A stretch of 64,000 nt of DNA, taken from the NCBI GenBank assembly GCA_964519335.1, contig CAZFIA010000004.1, positions 1 to 64,000 on the forward strand, given 5' to 3'. The notes under the pieces were generated by a model. It had not been told where the DNA came from and ran no database searches. It saw nothing but the letters and a program-made list of their open reading frames with translations. This document shows, one piece after another, positions 34,492 through 42,606 of this stretch (positions within the stretch are counted from its first letter, which is position 1; each line of letters opens with the position of its first letter). A program made the position numbers and the translations under genes. This DNA is from JALZVT01 sp964519335 (GTDB lineage: Bacteria > Pseudomonadota > Gammaproteobacteria > Pseudomonadales > Azotimanducaceae).

Positions 34492-35682
34492 TTAATCCGC
34501 CAGGGCTTGTTCGAAGTCGCTAATGAGATCGGCTGGGTCTTCTATGCCTATCGACAGTCTAATGAGTTCAGGGGGTAAGGGGCTGGTGGGTCCTTCGATT
34601 GACGGCCGATGCTCAATCAGGCTTTCGACGCCGCCAAGCGAGGTTGCACGCACAAACACCTGAACTCGACCGACGACACGAAGAGCTGTTTCTTTGCCGC
34701 CGATCACGCATACAGACATCATGCCGCCAAAGCCGTTGTCCATCTGTTTTGATGCAATTTTGTGTCCCGGATGGCTCTCAAGCCCGGGGTAGAGGACGCG
34801 ACTGATCTTTGGGTGGTGCTCGAAGTGTGCCGCAAAGGTCATTGCCGATTCACACGCCCTTCGGACCCTCAGAAACAGAGTGCGCAAACCGCGCTGCAAT
34901 AGCCAGGCTTCAAAGGCGCCAAGGATCGCGCCATTTTCGCTGCGAATTTTCTTAATGCGGTGCCAGAGTTTTGAATCTTCTGCGGTGATAAGCACGCCGG
35001 CGATGACATCACTGTGACCATTCAAATACTTTGTAGCGGAGTGCATCACAATGTCGACCCCGTGGTCGATGGGCCGGGTGAGCACAGGGCTTGAAACCGT
35101 GGAGTCTGCGCAAACAATGGCGCCCGCCTTGTGCGCGATCTCGCAAGCTTCCTTCAGATCTACAACATCCCACATGGGATTGGCAGGCGTTTCTAGCCAG
35201 ACAATCTGGGTACAGTTGCCGGTGTTTTCGTGCAGTGCAAGTGCCCGTTGCAGATTGTCTGCGTTGTTTGCTGGCGTACTGAAATCAACCTTGGTGAGTG
35301 TGACACCCCAGGTTTCACAAAATTTGCTCAGCCAGTTGCGTAATGCCCAATACATGAGTTCGGGAATAATAATGTGATCCCCCGGCTTGAGCGCCTGCGC
35401 CACGGCCATGCCCGCAGTCATGCCAGAGGAGAACAGCAATGCATCGCTGCCGCCTTCGAGCTGCGTAAGCAATTGCTCGGCGGTTTCAAAGGTAGGATTC
35501 TGATCGCGGATGTACAGATGTTTTTCGTTTAGCGGCCGATACTGCTCATCGCGTGCAAAGGTTGTGGAGAGGTGGACCGGTGGTATCACAGCGCCTGTGG
35601 CAGGATCGGGGTGAGTGGCCTGGGCGGCTAGAGTTTCGGGCGACAGTGGACGATCTTTCATAACTACAGGTGACTTGCTCAA
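34492..35682 (-). CDS. Cystathionine gamma-synthase/lyase family PLP enzyme
   Basis: A 396-residue Cys/Met-metabolism PLP enzyme. The pyridoxal lysine is in SATKYLNGHSDV; supporting segments are SSGMTAGMAVAQAL for phosphate binding and VWLETPANPMWDV. Such enzymes do gamma-synthase, beta-lyase or gamma-lyase chemistry on sulfur amino acids; related sequences are annotated as cystathionine gamma-synthase or beta-lyase, and which applies here cannot be decided. It is monocistronic and divergent from the CMD-family gene at 35781. Confidence 0.88.
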   Translation of the reverse strand: MSKSPVVMKDRPLSPETLAAQATHPDPATGAVIPPVHLSTTFARDEQYRPLNEKHLYIRDQNPTFETAEQLLTQLEGGSDALLFSSGMTAGMAVAQALKPGDHIIIPELMYWALRNWLSKFCETWGVTLTKVDFSTPANNADNLQRALALHENTGNCTQIVWLETPANPMWDVVDLKEACEIAHKAGAIVCADSTVSSPVLTRPIDHGVDIVMHSATKYLNGHSDVIAGVLITAEDSKLWHRIKKIRSENGAILGAFEAWLLQRGLRTLFLRVRRACESAMTFAAHFEHHPKISRVLYPGLESHPGHKIASKQMDNGFGGMMSVCVIGGKETALRVVGRVQVFVRATSLGGVESLIEHRPSIEGPTSPLPPELIRLSIGIEDPADLISDFEQALAD

Positions 35683-35780
35683 CGGTGAAATATCTTCGAG
35701 GATAGGGCGATGACAGCGCCTTTGCGGGGCGCTTTTACGGGGACAGTTTACCTATTTAAGGGCGCAATTTACTGGGGATT

Positions 35781-36266
35781 ATGGCGATGACAGAAGAACA
35801 GGCACAAGCTCGCGCGGTGCCGCCGGAATTGGTAGAAATGCTGGCTGGTCGACCTCAGCTTGCCGAAAAATTCCAGCATTTTCAGAATGCCTTCCATGAA
35901 GAAGGTGCCCTCGATCCGCGACTGCTCGAACTTTGCAGAGCGCGAATCGATGCGCTTCATGGAGTTGAGCAGGTTATTGACGAGGGAGCCGGGTCGGAAG
36001 CCGTGCTCGATGTCGAATCGGGACGCCAGATTGCCGGTGGCCAGTTCGATGCGTTTGCCGAGCACGAGCAACAGGCTCTAAGTCTCGCTGAACAGCTTGC
36101 GATAGACGCGCACGGCGTTAGCGACCAACAGGTTGCCGCGCTTACCACTGCACTGGGTGAGGCCGCCGCGGTGTCGCTGCTCACCGCCGTGTCGATGCAT
36201 GACGCACGCATTCGACTGCAGAAGGTGCTGGAGCCTTTCAATAAGAGAAGTGTGGAGAGCCAATAA
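35781..36266 (+). CDS. CMD/AhpD-related protein without the CxxC pair
   Basis: A 161-residue helical protein whose layout (ARAVPPELVEMLAGRPQLAEKF, then LLELCRARIDALHGVEQ) resembles carboxymuconolactone decarboxylase/AhpD relatives. Where active members have a Cys-x-x-Cys pair, it has only one cysteine (LLELCRAR). It ends 2 bases before the start of the probable selenoprotein, so the two are co-transcribed and may form a hetero-oligomer with one redox-active and one inactive subunit. The family call is moderate. Confidence 0.55.
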   Translation: MAMTEEQAQARAVPPELVEMLAGRPQLAEKFQHFQNAFHEEGALDPRLLELCRARIDALHGVEQVIDEGAGSEAVLDVESGRQIAGGQFDAFAEHEQQALSLAEQLAIDAHGVSDQQVAALTTALGEAAAVSLLTAVSMHDARIRLQKVLEPFNKRSVESQ

Positions 36267-36268
36267 GG

Positions 36269-36793
36269 ATGTCTACTACCCCAAGAGTTAAGTCTGCTAT
36301 TGCCGGCGAAGAACCCACATTCGGTAGCGTTCTGGCTCATACGCCTGAGGTGATAACTCGCTTTGGCGACTTATATTCTGCCCTGTGGCAAATAGGTACA
36401 CTGTCCCCGGATTTGCGGGAGATGACGCGGTTGCGGAACGCGCGGGTGACCGATTGCGGTTACTGACGCAACGTACGTTTCGACTCTGCCCGTGAGGCAG
36501 GGCTTACCGAACAACGCGCAGATCAGGTGCGTGATGATTACGCAAGCCGCGTTTCTCATCGTGAGGCGCTTGCGCTTACGCTCACCGACGCACTGATTGG
36601 TGACCCAGAGTCACTAACGCCAGAGCAACGCAGCGCACTATCTGAGGAGTTCGATCCAGGGGAACTTGCCGAGCTTGCACTCGGAGTCAGCCTGTTCTTT
36701 GGCTTGTCGAAAGTACTGGTGGCGTTGGGGCTTGAACCCGAGACTATGCCCACTACCGTTTTACCCACGCCGGGGTCGGTTTCGGCAGGCTAG
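36269..36793 (+). CDS. AhpD/CMD-like protein, probable selenoprotein (CGYU motif)
   Basis: A reading frame of 174 residues interrupted once by TGA at 36464-36466. The frame before it ends RNARVTDCGY and after it continues RNVRFDSAREAGLTE, which is the AhpD/CMD redox site with the second cysteine of C-x-x-C replaced by the TGA-coded residue 66. The frame stays open for 108 more codons with family-like sequence to a TAG. A hairpin at 36484-36502 suits a bacterial SECIS. AhpD-like Cys-x-x-Sec proteins are known. A nonsense mutation is the alternative; the intact flanks and the exact site make it less likely. Probable role: peroxide or disulfide reduction. Confidence 0.8.
36484..36502 (+). promoter_or_regulatory. 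SECIS-like hairpin after the in-frame TGA
   Basis: CTCTGCC (36484-36490) pairs with GGCAGGG (36496-36502), with one G-U pair, around the loop CGTGA. The stem begins 17 bases after the TGA and the loop G and T lie about 26 bases away, inside the 16-37 base range reported for bacterial SECIS elements that bind SelB. The coding sense is kept through the hairpin. Confidence 0.65.
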
Positions 36794-37080
36794 GTGTTTT
36801 CTTTCAGGTAGGTCTGCAGGCGCGCGAGCAGTTCCGGAAAGCTGTCCTTGAAATAGTAGGGCGTGGTCTCATCGCTGGTCATGCTCTCGCGATTTTCGCC
36901 GTACTTTAAGCCCTCCTCGGTGAGCGCCTTGTATTTCTTGATTTTGTCGGGGTATTTGGAGCTGGGACGTTCTTTTTGCTCCAGAATACCCATCGCGAGA
37001 AGTGCCTTGTTGGCCTTCACGGCGGACACCCCGGCGTCGTGGGCTTTGAGGAGATTAGTGATTGCGGCTGTAGCTGGCAT
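36790..37080 (-). CDS. Small conserved-looking protein, unknown function
   Basis: A 96-residue protein with an N-terminal segment (AAITNLLKAHDAGVSAVKAN) like a winged-helix or helix-turn-helix fold, then KIKKYKALTEEGLKYGENR and YYFKDSFPELLARL. It resembles small phage- or plasmid-style DNA-associated proteins, but I cannot name a family. Codon use looks ordinary. It is convergent with the selenoprotein gene, overlapping its last four bases. No partner is evident. Confidence 0.6.
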   Translation of the reverse strand: MPATAAITNLLKAHDAGVSAVKANKALLAMGILEQKERPSSKYPDKIKKYKALTEEGLKYGENRESMTSDETTPYYFKDSFPELLARLQTYLKENT

Positions 37081-37179
37081 AACCCGATTGTATGCCCGTT
37101 TTGGACTCTATTCCTAGTTCTGGTCTGGTTCTGGTGAGGAGCTCTAGGTGCTGATAAAGTGCGCAGCCTGATTGGCCTT

Positions 37180-37256
<77 letters not shown>

Positions 37257-37262
37257 AATCCG

Positions 37263-38420
37263 CTACCAGGACGCACCGCGTGCGGTGATTGGCCAGAGGC
37301 TGTGGATAAGTTCGTCGTCCTCCTGCACCCAATAGTAGTCGTGCAGATTCACCGTGGGGTCGCAGTGCGGCACCATAAACTGATGTACTTCACCCAGTAC
37401 CGGCTCTTGATAGCCGGCCGGCAATTTCACAAAGCCATGTTCATCGCCGCCAAAATAGAACTTGCAGCCGTCGAGAGTGACGGGCTGTGGCGCTACGCTG
37501 TCTGAGGCAAAGGCCTTGTAGCCGCCATCAACAGTGGCCATTCCTTGCTTTGGTTGGCTCACAAAAGTGCAGGCAACACTCAGAGAGCTATCGAAGGAGT
37601 GGCCGTCTGCTTTGTTCTGCGCATCAATGTCCAGATACTCCCGGTCCATAAAGATATAGCTGCCCACCTGAAGGTCGGTGATCTGTTGTGTGAGCACATC
37701 GATGTCGAAAGTACCGGTACCACCGCCGGTAATTATCTTCGGAGAGAATTGAGCGACGCGTTCGAGTACGGCTTGCCAACTTTCTAGTGACCGGGTCTTG
37801 CGCTCCTCGAAACTCTGCAGGTGCATAAGATGACCCGCGTAGTGCTGAATGCCGGCAAAATAAAACCTCGGATCTTTGTCGATGCGATCGAGAAGTTTTT
37901 GTGCGAGTGCATCGTCACGAATACCGGTCCGGCCCAGTTCGACATCAAAATCCAACACGACCCCAAGGCGTCGATCGGTTGCAATGCCTTGTTCCAGAAC
38001 GTCCATGCCGGTGGTGCTGTCTACTACAAGCTTAAGCTCCTGGCTAAGGGTCAGAAGTGTGTTTAATGCATCAATCTTGGCTTGCGACGTTAGAGGCGAA
38101 GTGATCAGCACATCCTGCACGCCAGAACTGACCAATGCGGCTACTTCTCCCAGTTTGGCGGCACACACACCAACCGCGCCGGCCGCCATCTGTTGCTGCG
38201 CGATTAGCGGACACTTGTGTGTCTTGGCGTGAGGTCGTTGAGCTTTGCCGTGATTTTTCAGATGAGTTGCCATGGTTTGCAGATTGCGCTCGAACCTGGT
38301 GCGATTAAGCACCAGTGCAGGTGTAGGTAGCGCATCGAGCGGCAGGGGTTCAGCGAGTTCGACGGCTTGCCAGGATTTGTCTAAAACGCTTTGCAATACC
38401 GGTGCGGGGAAGCGGGTCAT
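37263..38420 (-). CDS. DSD1/D-threonine aldolase-type PLP enzyme
   Basis: A 385-residue enzyme of the fold III alanine racemase N-domain family. The pyridoxal lysine is Lys66 in RPHAKTHKCP, and the C-terminal VPHCDPTVNLHD segment supplies the metal site. Known members are D-threonine aldolase and D-threo-3-hydroxyaspartate or D-serine dehydratase, so a D-hydroxyamino acid is the likely substrate. ITGGGTGTFDID marks the PLP phosphate loop. It is in a leftward pair with the TauD-type dioxygenase, 38 bases upstream. Confidence 0.87.
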   Translation of the reverse strand: MTRFPAPVLQSVLDKSWQAVELAEPLPLDALPTPALVLNRTRFERNLQTMATHLKNHGKAQRPHAKTHKCPLIAQQQMAAGAVGVCAAKLGEVAALVSSGVQDVLITSPLTSQAKIDALNTLLTLSQELKLVVDSTTGMDVLEQGIATDRRLGVVLDFDVELGRTGIRDDALAQKLLDRIDKDPRFYFAGIQHYAGHLMHLQSFEERKTRSLESWQAVLERVAQFSPKIITGGGTGTFDIDVLTQQITDLQVGSYIFMDREYLDIDAQNKADGHSFDSSLSVACTFVSQPKQGMATVDGGYKAFASDSVAPQPVTLDGCKFYFGGDEHGFVKLPAGYQEPVLGEVHQFMVPHCDPTVNLHDYYWVQEDDELIHSLWPITARGASW

Positions 38421-38458
38421 AGAGTTTCTCTAGTAAGTTTTACTGTCTGGCCGGGGTG

Positions 38459-39451
38459 CTAAAGCGACAGCCAGAGTCTAAGTAAATGCCGACGACGGTC
38501 GGGGTCAGCCGAATCTTCGTAGGCGGTTCGCGCGTGTAGGGTGGTGTGATTAGACACAAACTGCATGTCACCCTGCTCGAGCCACATATCGAGGTGAAAG
38601 TTCTCGTCCAGACCGAGTTCATCATAGGTATCAAGAATTTGTTTGGCAGCGGGGTCTATCTGCACATCGTCGAGTCGGGCTGCTGAGCGAAAGTACTCAC
38701 TGTGGTAGAAAGTTCTAAGCGGCGCTTTACCGTTCCAACAACAGGGCTGAATCCTGGTGAAGCCGCGCTTACCCTCTGGCTGTTCATCTCTCAGATCGAG
38801 CGCAAAGGGTTCAAACAGTCGGTGGATGGTATCCGGAATCCGCCGCTGGGCTTCGTTAAAGATAGCGACGGAACTGGCAATTCGACTCTGTCCGCCGTTC
38901 TTGGCCGGCTGCAAACACAAAAGGCCCACCACATCGGCGGCGTCACAATGAAAATCTATATTGCCGGCGGTTCTATAGCGCCGCACGTTAGGACTGTTTT
39001 CTTCTTCACCGTAGTCCTTCACATGACCCAGAACCTCGCCTTGCGGGTTTTGCCCACCCGGAAGGCCCAGGTGATGGCCAATTCCCCAGTACGCCAGTGC
39101 CGATTTCTGCTCGCCCCAGTCGTTAACGGGAAGACCTCGAACAACGACGAACCCAAGACCATCGGCTAAATTTTGTCGCCAGTGGCGAATCTTTGGACCC
39201 AAATACGGTAGCTCAAAGTTCGCCTTCGTTACTTCTGCGGTGGCGATGCCTGCACTCTCAATAGCGGCTATAGCCTGTTCGAGCTCTTCAATATCTTGTG
39301 GCGTAAGCTGGTTTGACCACTGCTGCTGCGCGTCGCGCATATCTCTGCCCAGCCAGGCAGCCGGGGAATCGATGCGGCCAGCAGGCACACCTGTGTGAGG
39401 CCTATTGAAGTAGTGCCTTGACTGCTCAGCATAGGATCGAAAAGTTGCCAT
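38459..39451 (-). CDS. TauD/TfdA-type 2-oxoglutarate dioxygenase
   Basis: A 330-residue Fe(II)/2-oxoglutarate oxygenase. The iron site is His-x-Asp in NIDFHCDAADVV and a distal His in NHTTLHARTAYED, with the 2-oxoglutarate arginine in HLLRLWL. It resembles the taurine/gamma-butyrobetaine hydroxylase branch. Substrate is not given by the sequence; fungal xanthine hydroxylase belongs to this same superfamily, but the neighbouring D-amino-acid enzyme makes other substrates equally possible. Confidence 0.87.
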   Translation of the reverse strand: MATFRSYAEQSRHYFNRPHTGVPAGRIDSPAAWLGRDMRDAQQQWSNQLTPQDIEELEQAIAAIESAGIATAEVTKANFELPYLGPKIRHWRQNLADGLGFVVVRGLPVNDWGEQKSALAYWGIGHHLGLPGGQNPQGEVLGHVKDYGEEENSPNVRRYRTAGNIDFHCDAADVVGLLCLQPAKNGGQSRIASSVAIFNEAQRRIPDTIHRLFEPFALDLRDEQPEGKRGFTRIQPCCWNGKAPLRTFYHSEYFRSAARLDDVQIDPAAKQILDTYDELGLDENFHLDMWLEQGDMQFVSNHTTLHARTAYEDSADPDRRRHLLRLWLSL

Positions 39452-39562
39452 AGCGAGATAAATTGCTCAGTGCCACATAATGAGTAAAAGTTATCTTTCT
39501 GGTGTTTGCAAGATTAAGCTCTGCTTACTAAATCTATTCAACAAGGCAGACGGGGAGGGTAC

Positions 39563-40738
39563 ATGCCGCGGTGGCATAACTGGTCGGGTCGTTTGCAAGC
39601 GTCTCCTGCTCGCATGGCGTTCATTCGCCACGAATCAGATGCTCAAGCACTGGCGCTTGCGGCTGCCCAGCAAAATACAAGTATTCGCACGGCAGGCGCC
39701 TGCCACAGTCACTCTGCGCTCGTAGAACACTCCGGCATCATTGCGGACTGTCGAGGACTGACAGGGGTTGAGTCGGTAGACCCCGCTGAAGGGTCTGCCT
39801 GGTTGCGCGGTGGGTCACGCATCTACACTCTGGGCCGTGCGCTGCATGAGCACGGTCTTGCTCTAATTAATCAGGGAGACATCGACGAGCAAAGCATCGC
39901 TGGGGCGACAGCAACGGGTACCCACGGCACCGGCGTTAAGCTTGGCAACTTGTCTAATGCGGTGCTGGCGATGGAGCTGGCGACTGCCGATGGTGAGCTT
40001 ACGCAACTCAGCGCGACCCAAAATCCGGATCTGTTTCAGGCCGCTCGTGTGCATTTGGGCGCCTTTGGCATCATCACCCGCCTGAAGCTGGCGCTTATGC
40101 CTGCGACTGTACTCAAAGAAGATCTTTGGGAAGAGCCCCTGAGTGCTGTCCTGTCGAAAACGCCTGAACTCATTAAATCCAATCGCCACTTCGAGTTCTT
40201 TTGGTATCCCGGCAATGACGTTGCCCGGGCCAAAACGATTAATGCCACTGATGAACCTGCGGTCTACCCACTGGAGAAAGAAGGTAAACGTACCGCCTGG
40301 AGCTTCGAAGTACTGCCCAATTACCGACCGGCTCCGCACACCGAAATGGAATACAGCGTGCCTTTGGAAGGTGCCCTGGATTGTATGCGCGAGATTGCGC
40401 AGTTGCTGCAGAACAAACACCCCGACGTCGTTTGGCCCGTGGAGTTTCGAACCCTCGCCGCAGATGACGTGTGGCTATCAACCGCCTTTGAACGCACCAC
40501 CGCAACTATTTCTGTGCACCAGGATGTGGCACTCGACGAAACAGACTATTACCGAGATTGCGAGGCCATCTTTCTTGCGTATGGCGGGCGTCCACATTGG
40601 GGCAAGGTGCACTATCTGGATGCTCGTGGGTTAGAAGCAGCCCACCCTCGCTATCGCGACTGGTGGCAGCGGCGCGATGCCATTGATCCCGGGGGTGTGT
40701 TTCTCAACGATTACCTGTCTGGCCTCCGGCCTGAATGA
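39563..40738 (+). CDS. FAD-linked sugar-1,4-lactone oxidase family protein
   Basis: A 391-residue VAO-family flavoprotein. The FAD-binding segment SIAGATATGTHGTG near residue 112 and the C-terminal GGRPHWGKVHYLDA are marks of the L-gulonolactone/D-arabinono-1,4-lactone oxidase family. It probably oxidises an aldonolactone or alditol with oxygen or another acceptor. The first ATG in the frame (39563) is preceded by GGGGAGG, a good ribosome site. It opens the rightward run that leads into AMP nucleosidase and nucleoside hydrolase. Confidence 0.87.
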   Translation: MPRWHNWSGRLQASPARMAFIRHESDAQALALAAAQQNTSIRTAGACHSHSALVEHSGIIADCRGLTGVESVDPAEGSAWLRGGSRIYTLGRALHEHGLALINQGDIDEQSIAGATATGTHGTGVKLGNLSNAVLAMELATADGELTQLSATQNPDLFQAARVHLGAFGIITRLKLALMPATVLKEDLWEEPLSAVLSKTPELIKSNRHFEFFWYPGNDVARAKTINATDEPAVYPLEKEGKRTAWSFEVLPNYRPAPHTEMEYSVPLEGALDCMREIAQLLQNKHPDVVWPVEFRTLAADDVWLSTAFERTTATISVHQDVALDETDYYRDCEAIFLAYGGRPHWGKVHYLDARGLEAAHPRYRDWWQRRDAIDPGGVFLNDYLSGLRPE

Positions 40739-40807
40739 GGCCTCAGTAATCGAACGTTGGTAATTGCACAATTCTGTACTTCCCACGCTTCACAGCAAGT
40801 GTTAGAA

Positions 40808-41602
40808 ATGGCCATGAAAAATAAAGCAGACATAGTAAAAGACTGGCTACCGCGCTACACCGGCACGGAACTTGGAGACTTCGGCGAGTACATTCTGCTC
40901 ACGAATTTCCACGATTATGTAAACCGCTTCGCAGAGCGGTTTGATGTTGCGGTTTTGGGCGGGGACGGCCCAATGCAAACCGCCACCTCCGACAACATCA
41001 CCATGATTAATTTTGGGATGGGCAGCCCGCAGGCGGCAACGGTGATGGATTTGTTATCGGCAGTGTCACCTAAGGCCGCTCTGTTTCTGGGCAAGTGCGG
41101 AGGCCTGAAAGAGAAGATCTCTGTCGGCGATCTGATTTTGCCCATTGCCGCGATTCGCGGCGAAGGCACCAGCAGCGATTACCTGCCCAAAGAGATTCCA
41201 GCATTGCCTTCATTTCGGCTCCAAACCGCTGTGAGCCATAGCATTCGAAAGTACGCCCAGGATTACTGGACGGGGACAGTGTACTCAACCAACCGCCGCG
41301 TCTGGGAACACGACGGCGAATTTCGCGAGTACTTGCGTCGGGCCCGGGCCAGCGCCATCGATATGGAAACAGCGACCATCTTCACCGTCGGCTTTGTTAA
41401 CAAGATCCCTCACGGTGCGCTGCTGCTGGTTTCTGATCTACCCATGCAACCGGAAGGCATAAAAACCGCGGAGTCAGATGCGCGGGTGAGCGCCGACTTT
41501 GTGCAGCTACATCTCGATATTGGAATCGACGCCATCGTTGAACTGGCCAATTCAGGAGATTCGGTGAAACACTTGCGTTTTGAGTCTTCCTCTCCCGAAT
41601 AG
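40808..41602 (+). CDS. amn: AMP nucleosidase
   Basis: A 264-residue nucleoside-phosphorylase-fold enzyme resembling AMP nucleosidase, which splits AMP into adenine and ribose 5-phosphate. NFGMGSPQAATVMDLL and the later SAIDMETATIFTVGF (with the Glu that binds the ribose) support this, as does FLGKCGGLKEKISVGD. A TTG frame opening at 40757 would add 17 residues; ATG 40808 or 40814 is preferred. E. coli Amn is much longer (about 480), so this is the short type. It is followed by a nucleoside hydrolase gene 29 bases away. Confidence 0.82.
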   Translation: MAMKNKADIVKDWLPRYTGTELGDFGEYILLTNFHDYVNRFAERFDVAVLGGDGPMQTATSDNITMINFGMGSPQAATVMDLLSAVSPKAALFLGKCGGLKEKISVGDLILPIAAIRGEGTSSDYLPKEIPALPSFRLQTAVSHSIRKYAQDYWTGTVYSTNRRVWEHDGEFREYLRRARASAIDMETATIFTVGFVNKIPHGALLLVSDLPMQPEGIKTAESDARVSADFVQLHLDIGIDAIVELANSGDSVKHLRFESSSPE

Positions 41603-41631
41603 ATGCTTTGGTTGCTAGTTAACGGACAACT

Positions 41632-42606
41632 GTGGGAGCAGAGTTGAAAAAGGTTATTTTTGATACGGATATCGGAATCGATGATGCCGTTGCGCTGCTG
41701 CTGCTCGAATTCAGCCCAGAGGTAGACTTGCTCGCGGTTGTTACTGGCTTTGGCAACGCGAGCCTCGAAACCACCACTCGCAACGCGCTCTACATGAAAG
41801 AACGCTTTGGTTTTGCTGCACCAGTCTATAAAGGGGCGGCCGTTCCGATCGGTGAACGGTTGGGGGATGCGGTACCTGATTTTGTGCACGGCAAGAACGG
41901 TCTTGGCGACATTGAGCTGCAAGAACCCACGCTTAGGGTTGCCAGTGAAACCGGCGCAGAGGCCATCATCGCGCTCGCCAAAGCCCATCCGGGTGAAATT
42001 TCTTTAGTAGCGGTCGGACGCATGACTAACGTCGCTACTGCGCTCGATTTGTGCCCGGAATTACCCGAGCTTCTAAAAGAAATTGTGATTATGGGTGGTG
42101 TTTTTGGCTACAACGGCCATCGCGGTAACGTCTCGCCGGTCACCGAGGCAAACATTGGTGGCGATCCACTGGCCGCAGACATTGTGTTGGGTTGTGGAGC
42201 GCCCACTGTGGTTGTCGGTCTCGACGTCACGATGGAGACCATCGTCGACAAGGCGTGGTTTGAGCGGCTAGCCGAACATGGCGGTGATGCGGGGGTGATG
42301 ATGCGCGACAGCAATCAGTTTTATCTCGATTTTCACCACGGCAAGAGTGGACTCTATGAGTGCCCAGTACACGATGCCAGCGCTATTGCTTATCTGTTGC
42401 GCCCCGATTTGTTTGTAACCAAAACCGCTGTAGTTAGAGTGGCAACGGATGGCATAGCGATTGGCCAGACAATTCATGCTGAACCTGAACCCTACTACGA
42501 TATTAAGGCCTGGCACGACCGGCCTACGGTTTCGATCTGCACAGATGTCGACGGCGAAGGGGTTAAGCGATTTATTGCGGAGAGTTTTGGGGTTCCGAAG
42601 TCTTAA
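41632..42606 (+). CDS. Inosine/uridine-preferring nucleoside hydrolase
   Basis: A 324-residue nucleoside hydrolase that splits ribonucleosides to base and ribose. The Ca-binding DTDIGIDDA motif is at about residues 11-19, GRMTNVATAL is near 126 and the proton-donor His lies in YECPVHDASAIAYLL. The starting codon is GTG. It shares the sense and spacing of the AMP nucleosidase, so the pair salvages or degrades intracellular nucleotides and nucleosides. Its last 35 bases overlap the convergent permease gene. Confidence 0.92.
   Translation: MGAELKKVIFDTDIGIDDAVALLLLEFSPEVDLLAVVTGFGNASLETTTRNALYMKERFGFAAPVYKGAAVPIGERLGDAVPDFVHGKNGLGDIELQEPTLRVASETGAEAIIALAKAHPGEISLVAVGRMTNVATALDLCPELPELLKEIVIMGGVFGYNGHRGNVSPVTEANIGGDPLAADIVLGCGAPTVVVGLDVTMETIVDKAWFERLAEHGGDAGVMMRDSNQFYLDFHHGKSGLYECPVHDASAIAYLLRPDLFVTKTAVVRVATDGIAIGQTIHAEPEPYYDIKAWHDRPTVSICTDVDGEGVKRFIAESFGVPKS

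Noticed and set aside
36269..36466. Reading the selenoprotein frame as two genes or a pseudogene
   Set aside because: The TGA replaces a known redox residue, the frame continues in family-like sequence, and a SECIS-like hairpin follows at the right distance. It cannot be excluded from sequence alone.
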